Assembly (NCBI GenBank): GCA_945878705.1
Contig: CAMCUE010000089.1
Location: 1 to 5,414 of the forward strand
Direction: 5' to 3'
DNA: 5,414 nucleotides
DNA from: Ferrithrix thermotolerans DSM 19514
GTDB taxonomy: Bacteria > Actinomycetota > Acidimicrobiia > Acidimicrobiales > Ilumatobacteraceae
The position numbers were made by a program, and so were the translations under genes. The notes beneath the pieces were generated by a model, which saw nothing but the letters and a program-made list of their open reading frames with translations, was not told the origin of the DNA and did not search any database. This document shows, piece after piece, positions 1-5,040 of this stretch (positions within the stretch are counted from its first letter, which is position 1; every line of letters begins with the position of its first letter).

Positions 1-77
1 TAACTGGTGCCGCTATGGACCTTGGCAAACTCATCGGTTTTTTGCGTGGGCTGATTGACTCGCTGACAACAAAGTAA
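1..77 (+). CDS. 3' end of an unrecognised gene (partial, cut by the window edge)
   Basis: A reading frame is open from the window edge (first whole codon at position 3) to a TAA at 75-77 and encodes 24 residues ending LRGLIDSLTTK. The other two + frames contain stops in this stretch, and the codons look ordinary for the window, so I read it as the tail of a gene lying mostly to the left. The residues (MDLGKLIGFLRGLIDSL) suggest an amphipathic helix, but I cannot assign a family. It is not in frame with the ORF that starts at 88. Confidence 0.45.
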   Translation, partial: TGAAMDLGKLIGFLRGLIDSLTTK

Positions 78-80
78 ACT
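75..80 (+). promoter_or_regulatory. Possible -10 element (TAAACT) for a leaderless start at 88
   Basis: TAAACT fits the actinobacterial TAnnnT -10 pattern and lies 7 bases before the ATG at 88, the spacing that would place transcription initiation on the start codon. TTGACT at 55-60 resembles a -35 box, but the spacer is only 14 bases, shorter than usual. No Shine-Dalgarno precedes this ATG, which suits a leaderless transcript. The motif overlaps the stop codon of the preceding gene. This is pattern inference only. Confidence 0.3.
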
Positions 81-87
81 GTCAATA

Positions 88-321
88 ATGATCGCGCGAA
101 TTAAGACGAATCTAATTAAGTATTTCTTTTTTGGTAACTCAATTACCAACGACGTCCTTGAAATGAATCAGCGCTTAGATGGCGTTTGGGTCGAAACTGA
201 CGAAGATAAAGAACTTCAGGAAAGGTTCCATGCGTTACGGGCCTCGGTGCCAAAGTTTCGCTTTCACGAAAGCACTCGAATTGGTGCGGGTTTCTTGCGC
301 CGCTACAAACACCTTCTTTAG
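88..321 (+). CDS. Short ORF resembling the C-terminal end of a TIGR04372-type glycosyltransferase; probable remnant
   Basis: The 77-residue product has two parts. Residues 1 to about 18 (MIARIKTNLIKYFFFGNS) are basic and hydrophobic and resemble nothing I know. From about residue 19 on, the sequence reads like the end of TIGR04372-family glycosyltransferases as I remember them: an EMxxRLxGxW segment, an acidic TDEDKELQERF segment, then RIGAGFLRRYKHLL at the very C-terminus. Full members are several hundred residues long and the catalytic part is absent. Stops at 52-54 and 64-66 block upstream extension in this frame, and the other two frames upstream do not encode the missing part. I infer a decayed or recombined 3' fragment of a surface-polysaccharide gene that may still be translated. 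It ends 12 bases before the flavoprotein pair. The alternative is a genuine small protein of unknown function. The family match is from memory, not from a search. Confidence 0.5.
   Translation: MIARIKTNLIKYFFFGNSITNDVLEMNQRLDGVWVETDEDKELQERFHALRASVPKFRFHESTRIGAGFLRRYKHLL
131..149. repeat. Perfect 7-bp inverted repeat with 5-base loop
   Basis: TTGGTAA at 131-137 and TTACCAA at 143-149 are perfect inverted copies around the loop CTCAA. A T-rich run (121-132) lies before the hairpin on the + strand rather than after it, so it does not look like a + strand intrinsic terminator. It falls close to where the unrecognised N-terminal part of the 88-321 ORF meets its glycosyltransferase-like part. Confidence 0.45.
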
Positions 322-333
322 AGCGGCGTATTC

Positions 334-942
334 GTGAGGGTTATTGTTGTACTCGGTCACCCCCGTGCAGATAGCTATTGTGCAGCAATTTTAAATGCAA
401 TAGTAAATTCGCTTCAAGAAAAACACCAAGTCACTGAAATTCGCTTGGCAGATGAGAAGTTCACAACTGCTATGACCAGCAAAGAGCGTCAGGCTTACGA
501 AACTGATTCGCCATTAATAAGCGATGACACAAGGCGTCACGCACAACTTCTACTGCAGGCTGAAGCAATGATATTCGTTTATCCAACTTGGTGGTCAGGA
601 CTCCCCGCCCAACTCAAAGGTTGGATTGATCGCGTATTTGTTCTAGGTGTTGCATTTAAATTCAACGAAAAAAACCAGATTCGCCCAAACCTAAATAACA
701 TCCGCCACATTATTGGCGTAAGCACTTATGGTTCGCCATGGCGTTACGTGAAACTAGTTAACGACAACGGCAGACGCACACTGACCCGATCTCTTCGCGC
801 TTCAACGGGTTTGCGGACGCGCACAATGTGGCACGGTATTTATGCACTTGACACATGCACGGCCGAACAACGCGAAAAATTTATTACCAACACGACGCGC
901 AAAATTGCCAAACGACTTGATAAATCAGAGAGTAACAAATGA
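334..942 (+). CDS. NAD(P)H-dependent quinone-type oxidoreductase, flavodoxin-like fold (first of a tandem pair)
   Basis: The 202-residue product belongs to the Flavodoxin_2 / NQO1-MdaB-KefF superfamily: soluble flavoproteins that use NAD(P)H for two-electron reduction of quinones or related electrophiles. Visible hallmarks are the first beta strand and phosphate-binding turn (MRVIVVLGHPRADS, residues 1-14), the flavin-contacting YPTWW at 83-87, the signature LKGWIDRVF at 94-102, and STYGS at 130-134 in the place of the TTGGS loop of NQO1. The length is normal for the family. The start is a GTG 12 bases after the preceding stop with only a weak GAGCGG-like ribosome site, so the start is likely but not certain. 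The stop overlaps the next start as ATGA, indicating translational coupling with a paralogue. The real electron acceptor cannot be told from sequence. Confidence 0.88.
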   Translation: MRVIVVLGHPRADSYCAAILNAIVNSLQEKHQVTEIRLADEKFTTAMTSKERQAYETDSPLISDDTRRHAQLLLQAEAMIFVYPTWWSGLPAQLKGWIDRVFVLGVAFKFNEKNQIRPNLNNIRHIIGVSTYGSPWRYVKLVNDNGRRTLTRSLRASTGLRTRTMWHGIYALDTCTAEQREKFITNTTRKIAKRLDKSESNK

Positions 943-1532
943 AAGCTCTGGTTGTTTATGTTCATCCACTTGCGAACTCGTTTAATGGTGCGGTGCGTGA
1001 TGTTGTTGTCAATGAATTAACTGCCGCAAACCACGAAATTCGCCTACGTGACTTGTATGCCGAAAATTTCGAACCATTTTTGAGCGCCACTGAACGCGCC
1101 CTGCACCACACGCCACCGTCAACGCGTCCCGAACTGGCAACAGATGTCGCAGACCTGCGATGGTGTGATGCGATCGTATTTATTTATCCAACCTGGTGGG
1201 CAGGACTACCCGCAATGCTCAAAGGCTGGATTGATCGCACATGGATGAACGAAGTGGCGTGGGTCTTGCCAGCGGACTCCAACACTATTCGCCCTCGGCT
1301 AACAAATGTTCGGCGCCTTGTAGCAGTCACCACGCACGGTTCGTCGAAACTTGTGAACGCGTTACAGGGCGAACCTGGTAAGCGAATCATTTCGCGATCT
1401 ATTCGCTCGATGTGTAACCGTTGGTGTCGCGCGCGTTGGATTGCGTTTTATGGTCTTGACAAATCAACTCAAGAGCAGCGAGAAAAACATATAGACACAG
1501 TTGGTCATCGAGTTGTTAGAGCCTTGCGCTGA
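939..1532 (+). CDS. NAD(P)H-dependent quinone-type oxidoreductase, flavodoxin-like fold (second of a tandem pair)
   Basis: This 197-residue paralogue of the preceding gene has the same landmarks at the same residues: MKALVVYVHPLANS at the N-terminus, YPTWW at 83-87, LKGWIDR at 94-100, then TTHGSS at 131-136. The two differ clearly elsewhere, above all in residues 40-75 and 102-118, the latter following the GWIDR signature, where substrate selectivity could reside. The equal spacing argues for tandem duplication followed by divergence. The ATG sits in an ATGA overlap with the upstream stop, and a weak purine stretch (CAGAGAG) precedes it, so translation is probably coupled. The last 28 bases overlap the 3' end of the - strand methyltransferase gene, leaving no room for a separate terminator. 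Family assignment is firm; the substrate is unknown. The pair may act as a heterodimer or as two homodimers; the sequence does not say which. Confidence 0.88.
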   Translation: MKALVVYVHPLANSFNGAVRDVVVNELTAANHEIRLRDLYAENFEPFLSATERALHHTPPSTRPELATDVADLRWCDAIVFIYPTWWAGLPAMLKGWIDRTWMNEVAWVLPADSNTIRPRLTNVRRLVAVTTHGSSKLVNALQGEPGKRIISRSIRSMCNRWCRARWIAFYGLDKSTQEQREKHIDTVGHRVVRALR

Positions 1533-2746
1533 AGCACGCTGACAGTTTCAATGTGTGGCGTATGAGGAAATAAATCCAACACAGTTACTTTCTCAAGTTC
1601 ATAACCAGTATCAATCAATAACCGCAAGTCCCGTGCTCCGGCAACTGCATCACAACTTACTAAAACAATTCGTGGCGCCTTCGTTTCGACGAGTCGCGAC
1701 ACGGCTAATGGGCCAAGACCTGTGCGCGCCGGGTCTGCAATCACTAAACCAGCAGCCACTGGCGACCATTGTTCTACGTTGCTATGAACAATTTCGCTCG
1801 GCTGACTGGTGTCGCGCGTTTCGGCAAGATGCTTGGAAAGGTTGACAGCGGCATCACGACACGAAGATTCACTTGATTCAACGACGCTGACTGGCACATC
1901 AGCACTTAACAGTGTTGCCGCGAACAAACCGACACCGCCGTACGCATCAATTATTCGACCGTCAACACCAGAGAGTGCACGCTCGCCTGCTGCTGCGCGA
2001 ACTGCAGCAACGAGCAACTCAGCGGCCTCATGCGACGACTGAAAGAATGATGTCATCATCACTCGCAACTTCACGCCAGCAATAACTTCATGCACCAAAG
2101 ATTCAATCCCGACACCAACACCTTTAGGTAAACCAGTGATCTGCCCACGACCGTGTTCGTCATGCAACCAAACACCGCGCTCACTAGTTGACGCACTGCA
2201 ACGAAGTGTTACTTCTGTTGAGTTTTTTACTTTTACTGTGGCGATCATTTCGTTGAGTAAATCGTGAGCAATCAAACAAGGATTAGTCTCAACTAATTCG
2301 TTACTCAGTCCGCGCCGAAACCCAAGTTTGCCATTCTGTAGCACAGCCATTCGTAAAGTTGTGCGCGATGCCTGCGAACTTACCGAGCCACCAGTTTTAA
2401 CGAGAGATGAAGCATCAGTTTCGCTTAATTTCGCAGTGCGACGCAAAGCTTCTTGCACAATTGCAACTTTGGTAGACATGTGCTCAGTTACGGCGAGATG
2501 CTGCCAACTACATCCACCACATCCAGCGGCAACGAATTTGCAGGGCGCCGAAACTCGATGTGGCGACGCATCTAAAATCTCAAGCGCAACGCCTCGAGCG
2601 AAGTCTTTTTTGTTCGTTGTTATCTCAACGCGAACTCGCTCACCAGTGATTGTGCCGCCAACGAAAATCACTCGCCCGTCAGCGAGACGCGCCATGCCAT
2701 CGCCACCGGCGACGATGCGTTCGATAGTTACATCTTCGTTACTCAT
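1505..2746 (-). CDS. Class I SAM-dependent RNA m5U methyltransferase, TrmA/RlmD family with TRAM domain
   Basis: The 413-residue product fits the uridine-5 RNA methyltransferase family, which methylates tRNA or 23S rRNA uridines through a cysteine adduct. An N-terminal TRAM RNA-binding domain spans about residues 3-60. Putative 4Fe-4S ligands are C69, C76 and C79 (PCKFVAAGCGGCSWQHL) plus C157 (NPCLIA), with spacing close to E. coli RlmD. The methyltransferase core shows FFQ at 234-236, SAM motif I DAYGGVGLF at 267-275, the acidic residue E290, DPARTGLG at 338-345, the nucleophile C365 in VSCDAVAGARDL, and E400 in FPHTPHIETV. All key residues are present, so it should be active. Whether the target is tRNA U54 or rRNA cannot be decided here; the length and TRAM-first layout resemble Mycobacterium Rv2689c. 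It diverges from rpe across 28 bases and has no Shine-Dalgarno, suggesting a leaderless mRNA. Confidence 0.93.
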   Translation of the reverse strand: MSNEDVTIERIVAGGDGMARLADGRVIFVGGTITGERVRVEITTNKKDFARGVALEILDASPHRVSAPCKFVAAGCGGCSWQHLAVTEHMSTKVAIVQEALRRTAKLSETDASSLVKTGGSVSSQASRTTLRMAVLQNGKLGFRRGLSNELVETNPCLIAHDLLNEMIATVKVKNSTEVTLRCSASTSERGVWLHDEHGRGQITGLPKGVGVGIESLVHEVIAGVKLRVMMTSFFQSSHEAAELLVAAVRAAAGERALSGVDGRIIDAYGGVGLFAATLLSADVPVSVVESSESSCRDAAVNLSKHLAETRDTSQPSEIVHSNVEQWSPVAAGLVIADPARTGLGPLAVSRLVETKAPRIVLVSCDAVAGARDLRLLIDTGYELEKVTVLDLFPHTPHIETVSVLQRKALTTR

Positions 2747-2754
2747 GCACTCGC

Positions 2755-2760
2755 ACCCTA
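2755..2760 (-). promoter_or_regulatory. Possible -10 element (TAGGGT) for the RNA methyltransferase
   Basis: Read on the - strand, TAGGGT matches TAnnnT and ends 8 bases before the ATG at 2746, consistent with leaderless transcription. No ribosome site is visible in those 8 bases (GCGAGTGC). No good -35 box is visible at the standard distance. It shares the bases of the palindrome CCTAGG (2757-2762) with the opposing element on the + strand. Confidence 0.35.
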
Positions 2761-2764
2761 GGCT
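2759..2764 (+). promoter_or_regulatory. Possible -10 element (TAGGCT) for rpe
   Basis: TAGGCT fits TAnnnT and ends 10 bases before the rpe ATG at 2775, so transcription would start within a few bases of the start codon. AAAGCGAG directly before the ATG is purine-rich but too close to act as a normal ribosome site. No -35 box is evident. The element overlaps the opposing - strand element by two bases. Confidence 0.3.
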
Positions 2765-2774
2765 GTAAAGCGAG

Positions 2775-3461
2775 ATGAAACCGATTCAAATCGCTCCGTC
2801 AGTTTTACCAGTTGATTTTTCGCGACTTGGTGACGCAATCTGCGAACTTGATTCGGCAGGCGTAGACCTAATCCAATGGGATGTAATGGACGGCCAGTTT
2901 GTGCCAAACCTTACATTCGGCCCTGACATCATTGCATCGACTCGTGCGCTAACGAAACTTCCATTTGAAGCGCACCTTATGGTTTTGACACCTGAAGCAA
3001 TGGCAAGTCGTTACGTCGAAGCCGGTTGCAGTCGCCTGATCGTGCACGCCGAAGCCTGCTCTAACTTGCGGCACACGCTTGAAACTATTAATGCGTTGGG
3101 TGTGACTTCAGCAGTTGCATTAAATCCTGAGACTGACGCAAGTGCGGTCGCCGATGTTTTAGATCTAGTTGACTTAATTTTAGTGATGACCGTGCGACCT
3201 GGTTTTGGTGGGCAAAAATATATTCAGACAATGGAGCCTAAAATCGCCCAAGTTCGAAAAATGATTTCAGAGGCCAAACTTGACGACAAAGTCAATCTCG
3301 AAGTTGACGGTGGAATCAGCGTCGACACCGTTGCTGGGGCTGCAAAATCTGGCGCCAATATTTTGGTTGCAGGTAGCGCACTTTTCAAAGACCCAAAGGG
3401 ACTAACTCACGCAGTGCAACAAATTCGCCAAACAGCAACTGCTTCATTCGTCGCAAACTGA
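2775..3461 (+). CDS. rpe: Ribulose-phosphate 3-epimerase
   Basis: The enzyme interconverts D-ribulose 5-phosphate and D-xylulose 5-phosphate in the pentose phosphate pathway, in the cytosol. The 228-residue product has the family's normal length and TIM-barrel motifs in order: APSVL (7-11), WDVMDGQFVPN (35-45), HLMV (67-70), IVHAEA (89-94), ALNPET (115-120), VMTVRPGFGGQ (137-147), EVDGG (176-180) and the phosphate-binding AGSALF (199-204). The catalytic and metal residues D36, H67 and D178 are intact. The usual histidine two positions before D36 (HxDVMDG) is glutamine here, Q34 (IQWDVMDG). I recall this variant in other bacterial epimerases, so it need not mean loss of function. The ATG lies 28 bases from the divergent methyltransferase start, and the gene ends 2 bases from a convergent gene, so it is probably monocistronic. 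Confidence 0.96.
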   Translation: MKPIQIAPSVLPVDFSRLGDAICELDSAGVDLIQWDVMDGQFVPNLTFGPDIIASTRALTKLPFEAHLMVLTPEAMASRYVEAGCSRLIVHAEACSNLRHTLETINALGVTSAVALNPETDASAVADVLDLVDLILVMTVRPGFGGQKYIQTMEPKIAQVRKMISEAKLDDKVNLEVDGGISVDTVAGAAKSGANILVAGSALFKDPKGLTHAVQQIRQTATASFVAN

Positions 3462-3463
3462 AT

Positions 3464-4186
3464 TTATTTTTGTGGACGCTTACGAGGTGGCGTAACTTGT
3501 CTTTTTCGTGAGACTTGCGGCTTCTTGGTCGTCACACCAGAACGAGAACCAGAACGCGAGCCGGGGCGCGAAACGTTACCAGAACCGAACAAGACTCGCT
3601 TGCCTAGAACTAATCCAATCAACAGAATCATTACAAAAACAATCGGAAGAATTAACGCCTGTAACAGACGGACGCGTTGGTTTCGTAATAGCGAAAAGAC
3701 TCCAGCATTAATGGGTTGACCGTTAGGCAATAATGTCAAAACCGGATCTTCAATTTTTGGGCACGGTTTGTCTGATTCGTCGACACCGACGACTGCATCG
3801 CCTGCAAAAAGTTCTTTCTTTGCTCTGACTTTTGATTCAAGCGTTGCAAATAGTTCACTACCCCCTGCTCCAACTAAATATGTCGTGCCTACTTTCAGAA
3901 ATCTGGTTTCTTGCGAAAGATATCGCACGCTAACGACACCATCGTTTACATAGGCCCCCAGTGATCCGCCCCGAACCTGAACTACTCGAAAAACTGCCGC
4001 TGCTTCATCAGCAGACACGAGTTCGCCAAGAAATGTCGCGATCGCCGCACGCGGGGCCACACATCCAGCCGGAAGCGTCGTCTGCGTCGTGGGATCGATT
4101 AACGGGCTGCTCTCGTCAATCGCGCTGTCGCCAATGCCTTGCTCATCGGGGATCGTGTCGTCAACGGGTGGCGCCGCAGCACGCAC
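3464..4186 (-). CDS. Secreted, single-pass membrane-anchored protein of unknown function; the GTG start given is probably too short
   Basis: With the GTG start at 4186 the product is 240 residues. An acidic, Pro/Thr-rich linker (about 5-40) leads to a compact domain (about 42-150, including FRVVQVRGGSLGAYV, VSVRYL, RFLKVGTTYLVGA and DPVLTLL). A strong transmembrane segment follows at about 174-195 (LLQALILPIVFVMILLIGLV), then a very basic Arg/Ser/Lys-rich tail of about 45 residues. C42 and C142 could form a disulfide outside the cell. I recall similar unnamed proteins in actinobacteria but know no function. The frame stays open upstream and encodes an evident signal peptide that runs straight into RAAAPPV, so the real protein probably starts near 4252 with a rare start codon and is a type I membrane protein: domain outside, basic tail inside. 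It follows the crotonase gene as an operon partner, its signal peptide coding overlapping that gene's end. Confidence 0.78.
   Translation of the reverse strand: MRAAAPPVDDTIPDEQGIGDSAIDESSPLIDPTTQTTLPAGCVAPRAAIATFLGELVSADEAAAVFRVVQVRGGSLGAYVNDGVVSVRYLSQETRFLKVGTTYLVGAGGSELFATLESKVRAKKELFAGDAVVGVDESDKPCPKIEDPVLTLLPNGQPINAGVFSLLRNQRVRLLQALILPIVFVMILLIGLVLGKRVLFGSGNVSRPGSRSGSRSGVTTKKPQVSRKRQVTPPRKRPQK
3536..3559. repeat. Tandem 12-bp repeat coding for two Ser-Arg-Ser-Gly units
   Basis: ACCAGAACGAGA (3536-3547) is followed directly by ACCAGAACGCGA (3548-3559), 11 of 12 bases identical. On the - strand it encodes the repeated Ser-Arg-Ser-Gly of the basic tail of the membrane protein. It looks like a slippage-type in-frame duplication; a change of one unit would alter tail length by four residues without a frameshift. 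Confidence 0.6.
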
Positions 4187-4252
4187 AATTTGCGAGCTAC
4201 AAATTAAAAGCGTCGCGACTAACGCCAGCGCAGAGATTATCTTCCGGTAAAT
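4187..4252 (-). other. Signal-peptide coding extension of the membrane protein, probable ATT start
   Basis: The frame of the 3464-4186 gene continues upstream without stops. From ATT at 4250-4252 it encodes IYRKIISALALVATLLICSS, then QIV, joining RAAAPPV at the former start. This has the basic n-region (YRK), hydrophobic h-region and AxA cleavage site (RAAA before PP) of a Sec signal peptide. No in-frame ATG, GTG or TTG lies between 4187 and at least 4290. ATT at 4252 (purine-rich GCGAGA upstream) is my favoured start; ATA at 4240, overlapping the crotonase stop as ATAA, and CTG at 4228 are alternatives. A base error is possible but would need to create a start codon exactly here. Confidence 0.65.
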
Positions 4253-5019
4253 TTTGGATCTCGCTTTTCGGTAAACGCACGCATTGCTTCTGCCGTGTCG
4301 CTAGTTGAAAAATTAATTGTTTGCGCGGCTGCTTCGTCGTCTAGTGCTTGCTCCAGTGTCAGATTCAAGGAGTTGTTCAGCAGTTGTTTTGTTTGCGCCA
4401 AGGCAATTGGCGGGCCCGCTGCAAGTTTGCGCGCCCACTCGTCAACGAACTGATCTATCTCACCGTCTGGCAAAACTCGATTGACGAGACCCCTTTCGTA
4501 CGCGTCTCTCGCCCCGATAATCTCTCCAAAAAATGCCAATTCTTTGGCACGATGCAAACCGACGCGACGCGGCAGCACCCAAGACCCACCAAAGTCAAGC
4601 GATAGGCCACGGCGCACAAAAATCTCAGAGAACCGCGAGTTGTCTGCAGCCACAACCACGTCACATCCCACAGCCAAATTGCAACCAGCACCAACAGCGA
4701 CTCCGCGCACTTTGGCAATCGTCGGCTGAGGCAACTTATGCAGCGCGGTACAGGCTTCGTTAACTCGACGCATCGCCGCCAGTTGATGTACTTGCTCTTG
4801 GCTCGCCGAATTACCTCGTCCACTTAGATCAGCACCCGAACAAAAATCTCCACCAGCGCCAGTAATCACCACGACTCGGTCTGCAGAATTACCGGCGATC
4901 TCTCGAAATATCTCGGTGAGACCATCCCACATTGAACGATCTATGGCATTTTTCTTTTTTGGCTGGTTTATTGTCACAGTTACGACAGAATCTTCGCGCA
5001 CAACACCAAGAGTTTCCAT
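4237..5019 (-). CDS. Enoyl-CoA hydratase/isomerase family protein (crotonase fold)
   Basis: The 260-residue product is a full-length crotonase, a family acting on acyl-CoA thioesters in fatty-acid or aromatic degradation. Motifs in order: TINQPKKKNAID (16-27) for CoA binding, the first oxyanion-hole loop FCSGAD (59-64), the second loop GVAVGAGCNLAVGCD (106-120), SLDFGGSWVLPRRVG (140-154), GLVNRVLP (177-184), and the C-terminal AFTEKRDPKFTGR. By my alignment both catalytic glutamates of rat mitochondrial hydratase are replaced (E144 by N114, E164 by F134). D142, in the place of the aspartate used by PaaG-type isomerases, is kept. An isomerase-like or otherwise changed reaction is therefore more likely than classical hydration. 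The ATG at 5019 has a TATCGT element 7 bases upstream and no Shine-Dalgarno, suggesting leaderless transcription. It leads a two-gene operon with the membrane protein, whose role does not explain the pairing. Confidence 0.9.
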   Translation of the reverse strand: METLGVVREDSVVTVTINQPKKKNAIDRSMWDGLTEIFREIAGNSADRVVVITGAGGDFCSGADLSGRGNSASQEQVHQLAAMRRVNEACTALHKLPQPTIAKVRGVAVGAGCNLAVGCDVVVAADNSRFSEIFVRRGLSLDFGGSWVLPRRVGLHRAKELAFFGEIIGARDAYERGLVNRVLPDGEIDQFVDEWARKLAAGPPIALAQTKQLLNNSLNLTLEQALDDEAAAQTINFSTSDTAEAMRAFTEKRDPKFTGR

Positions 5020-5026
5020 TTCATAG

Positions 5027-5032
5027 ACGATA
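5027..5032 (-). promoter_or_regulatory. Possible -10 element (TATCGT) for the crotonase operon
   Basis: On the - strand TATCGT fits TAnnnT and ends 7 bases before the ATG at 5019, consistent with leaderless initiation. A TTGAAT further upstream (5046-5051 on the + strand) is only 13 bases from it, too close for a normal -35. It overlaps the opposing + strand element by four bases. Confidence 0.4.
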
Positions 5033-5034
5033 CT
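5029..5034 (+). promoter_or_regulatory. Possible -10 element (GATACT) for the small membrane-peptide gene
   Basis: GATACT matches the TATACT-like -10 sequence at five of six positions and ends 6 bases before the GTG at 5041, as in leaderless actinobacterial genes. No -35 is evident and no ribosome site lies in between (TGCCCT). It shares bases 5029-5032 with the - strand element. Confidence 0.3.
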
Positions 5035-5040
5035 TGCCCT

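Noticed and set aside
121..149. Hairpin plus T-run as an intrinsic terminator
   Set aside because: The T-rich run precedes the hairpin on the + strand and becomes an A-run after it on the - strand, so neither direction has the stem-then-T order.
1555..1845. + strand ORF of 96 codons
   Set aside because: It lies inside the methyltransferase gene on the opposite strand, whose protein shows every family motif; the ORF's product resembles nothing.
2328..2768. + strand ORF of 146 codons spanning the start of the methyltransferase
   Set aside because: It is antisense to the TRAM domain and the 4Fe-4S cysteine region, and its product is a low-similarity, Ser/Thr/Arg-rich shadow.
3462..3480. AT-rich sequence between rpe and the membrane-protein gene as a bidirectional terminator
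   Set aside because: No GC-rich stem of useful length flanks it; only a short T/A-rich patch is present.
3961..4308. + strand ORF of 115 codons opposite the signal peptide and crotonase end
   Set aside because: Both - strand frames beneath it make sense as proteins; this one is Arg/Gln/Cys-rich shadow sequence.
4455..4823. - strand ORF of 122 codons inside the crotonase gene
   Set aside because: It is an alternate frame of the same strand, Trp/Cys/Arg-rich; the crotonase frame carries the conserved motifs.
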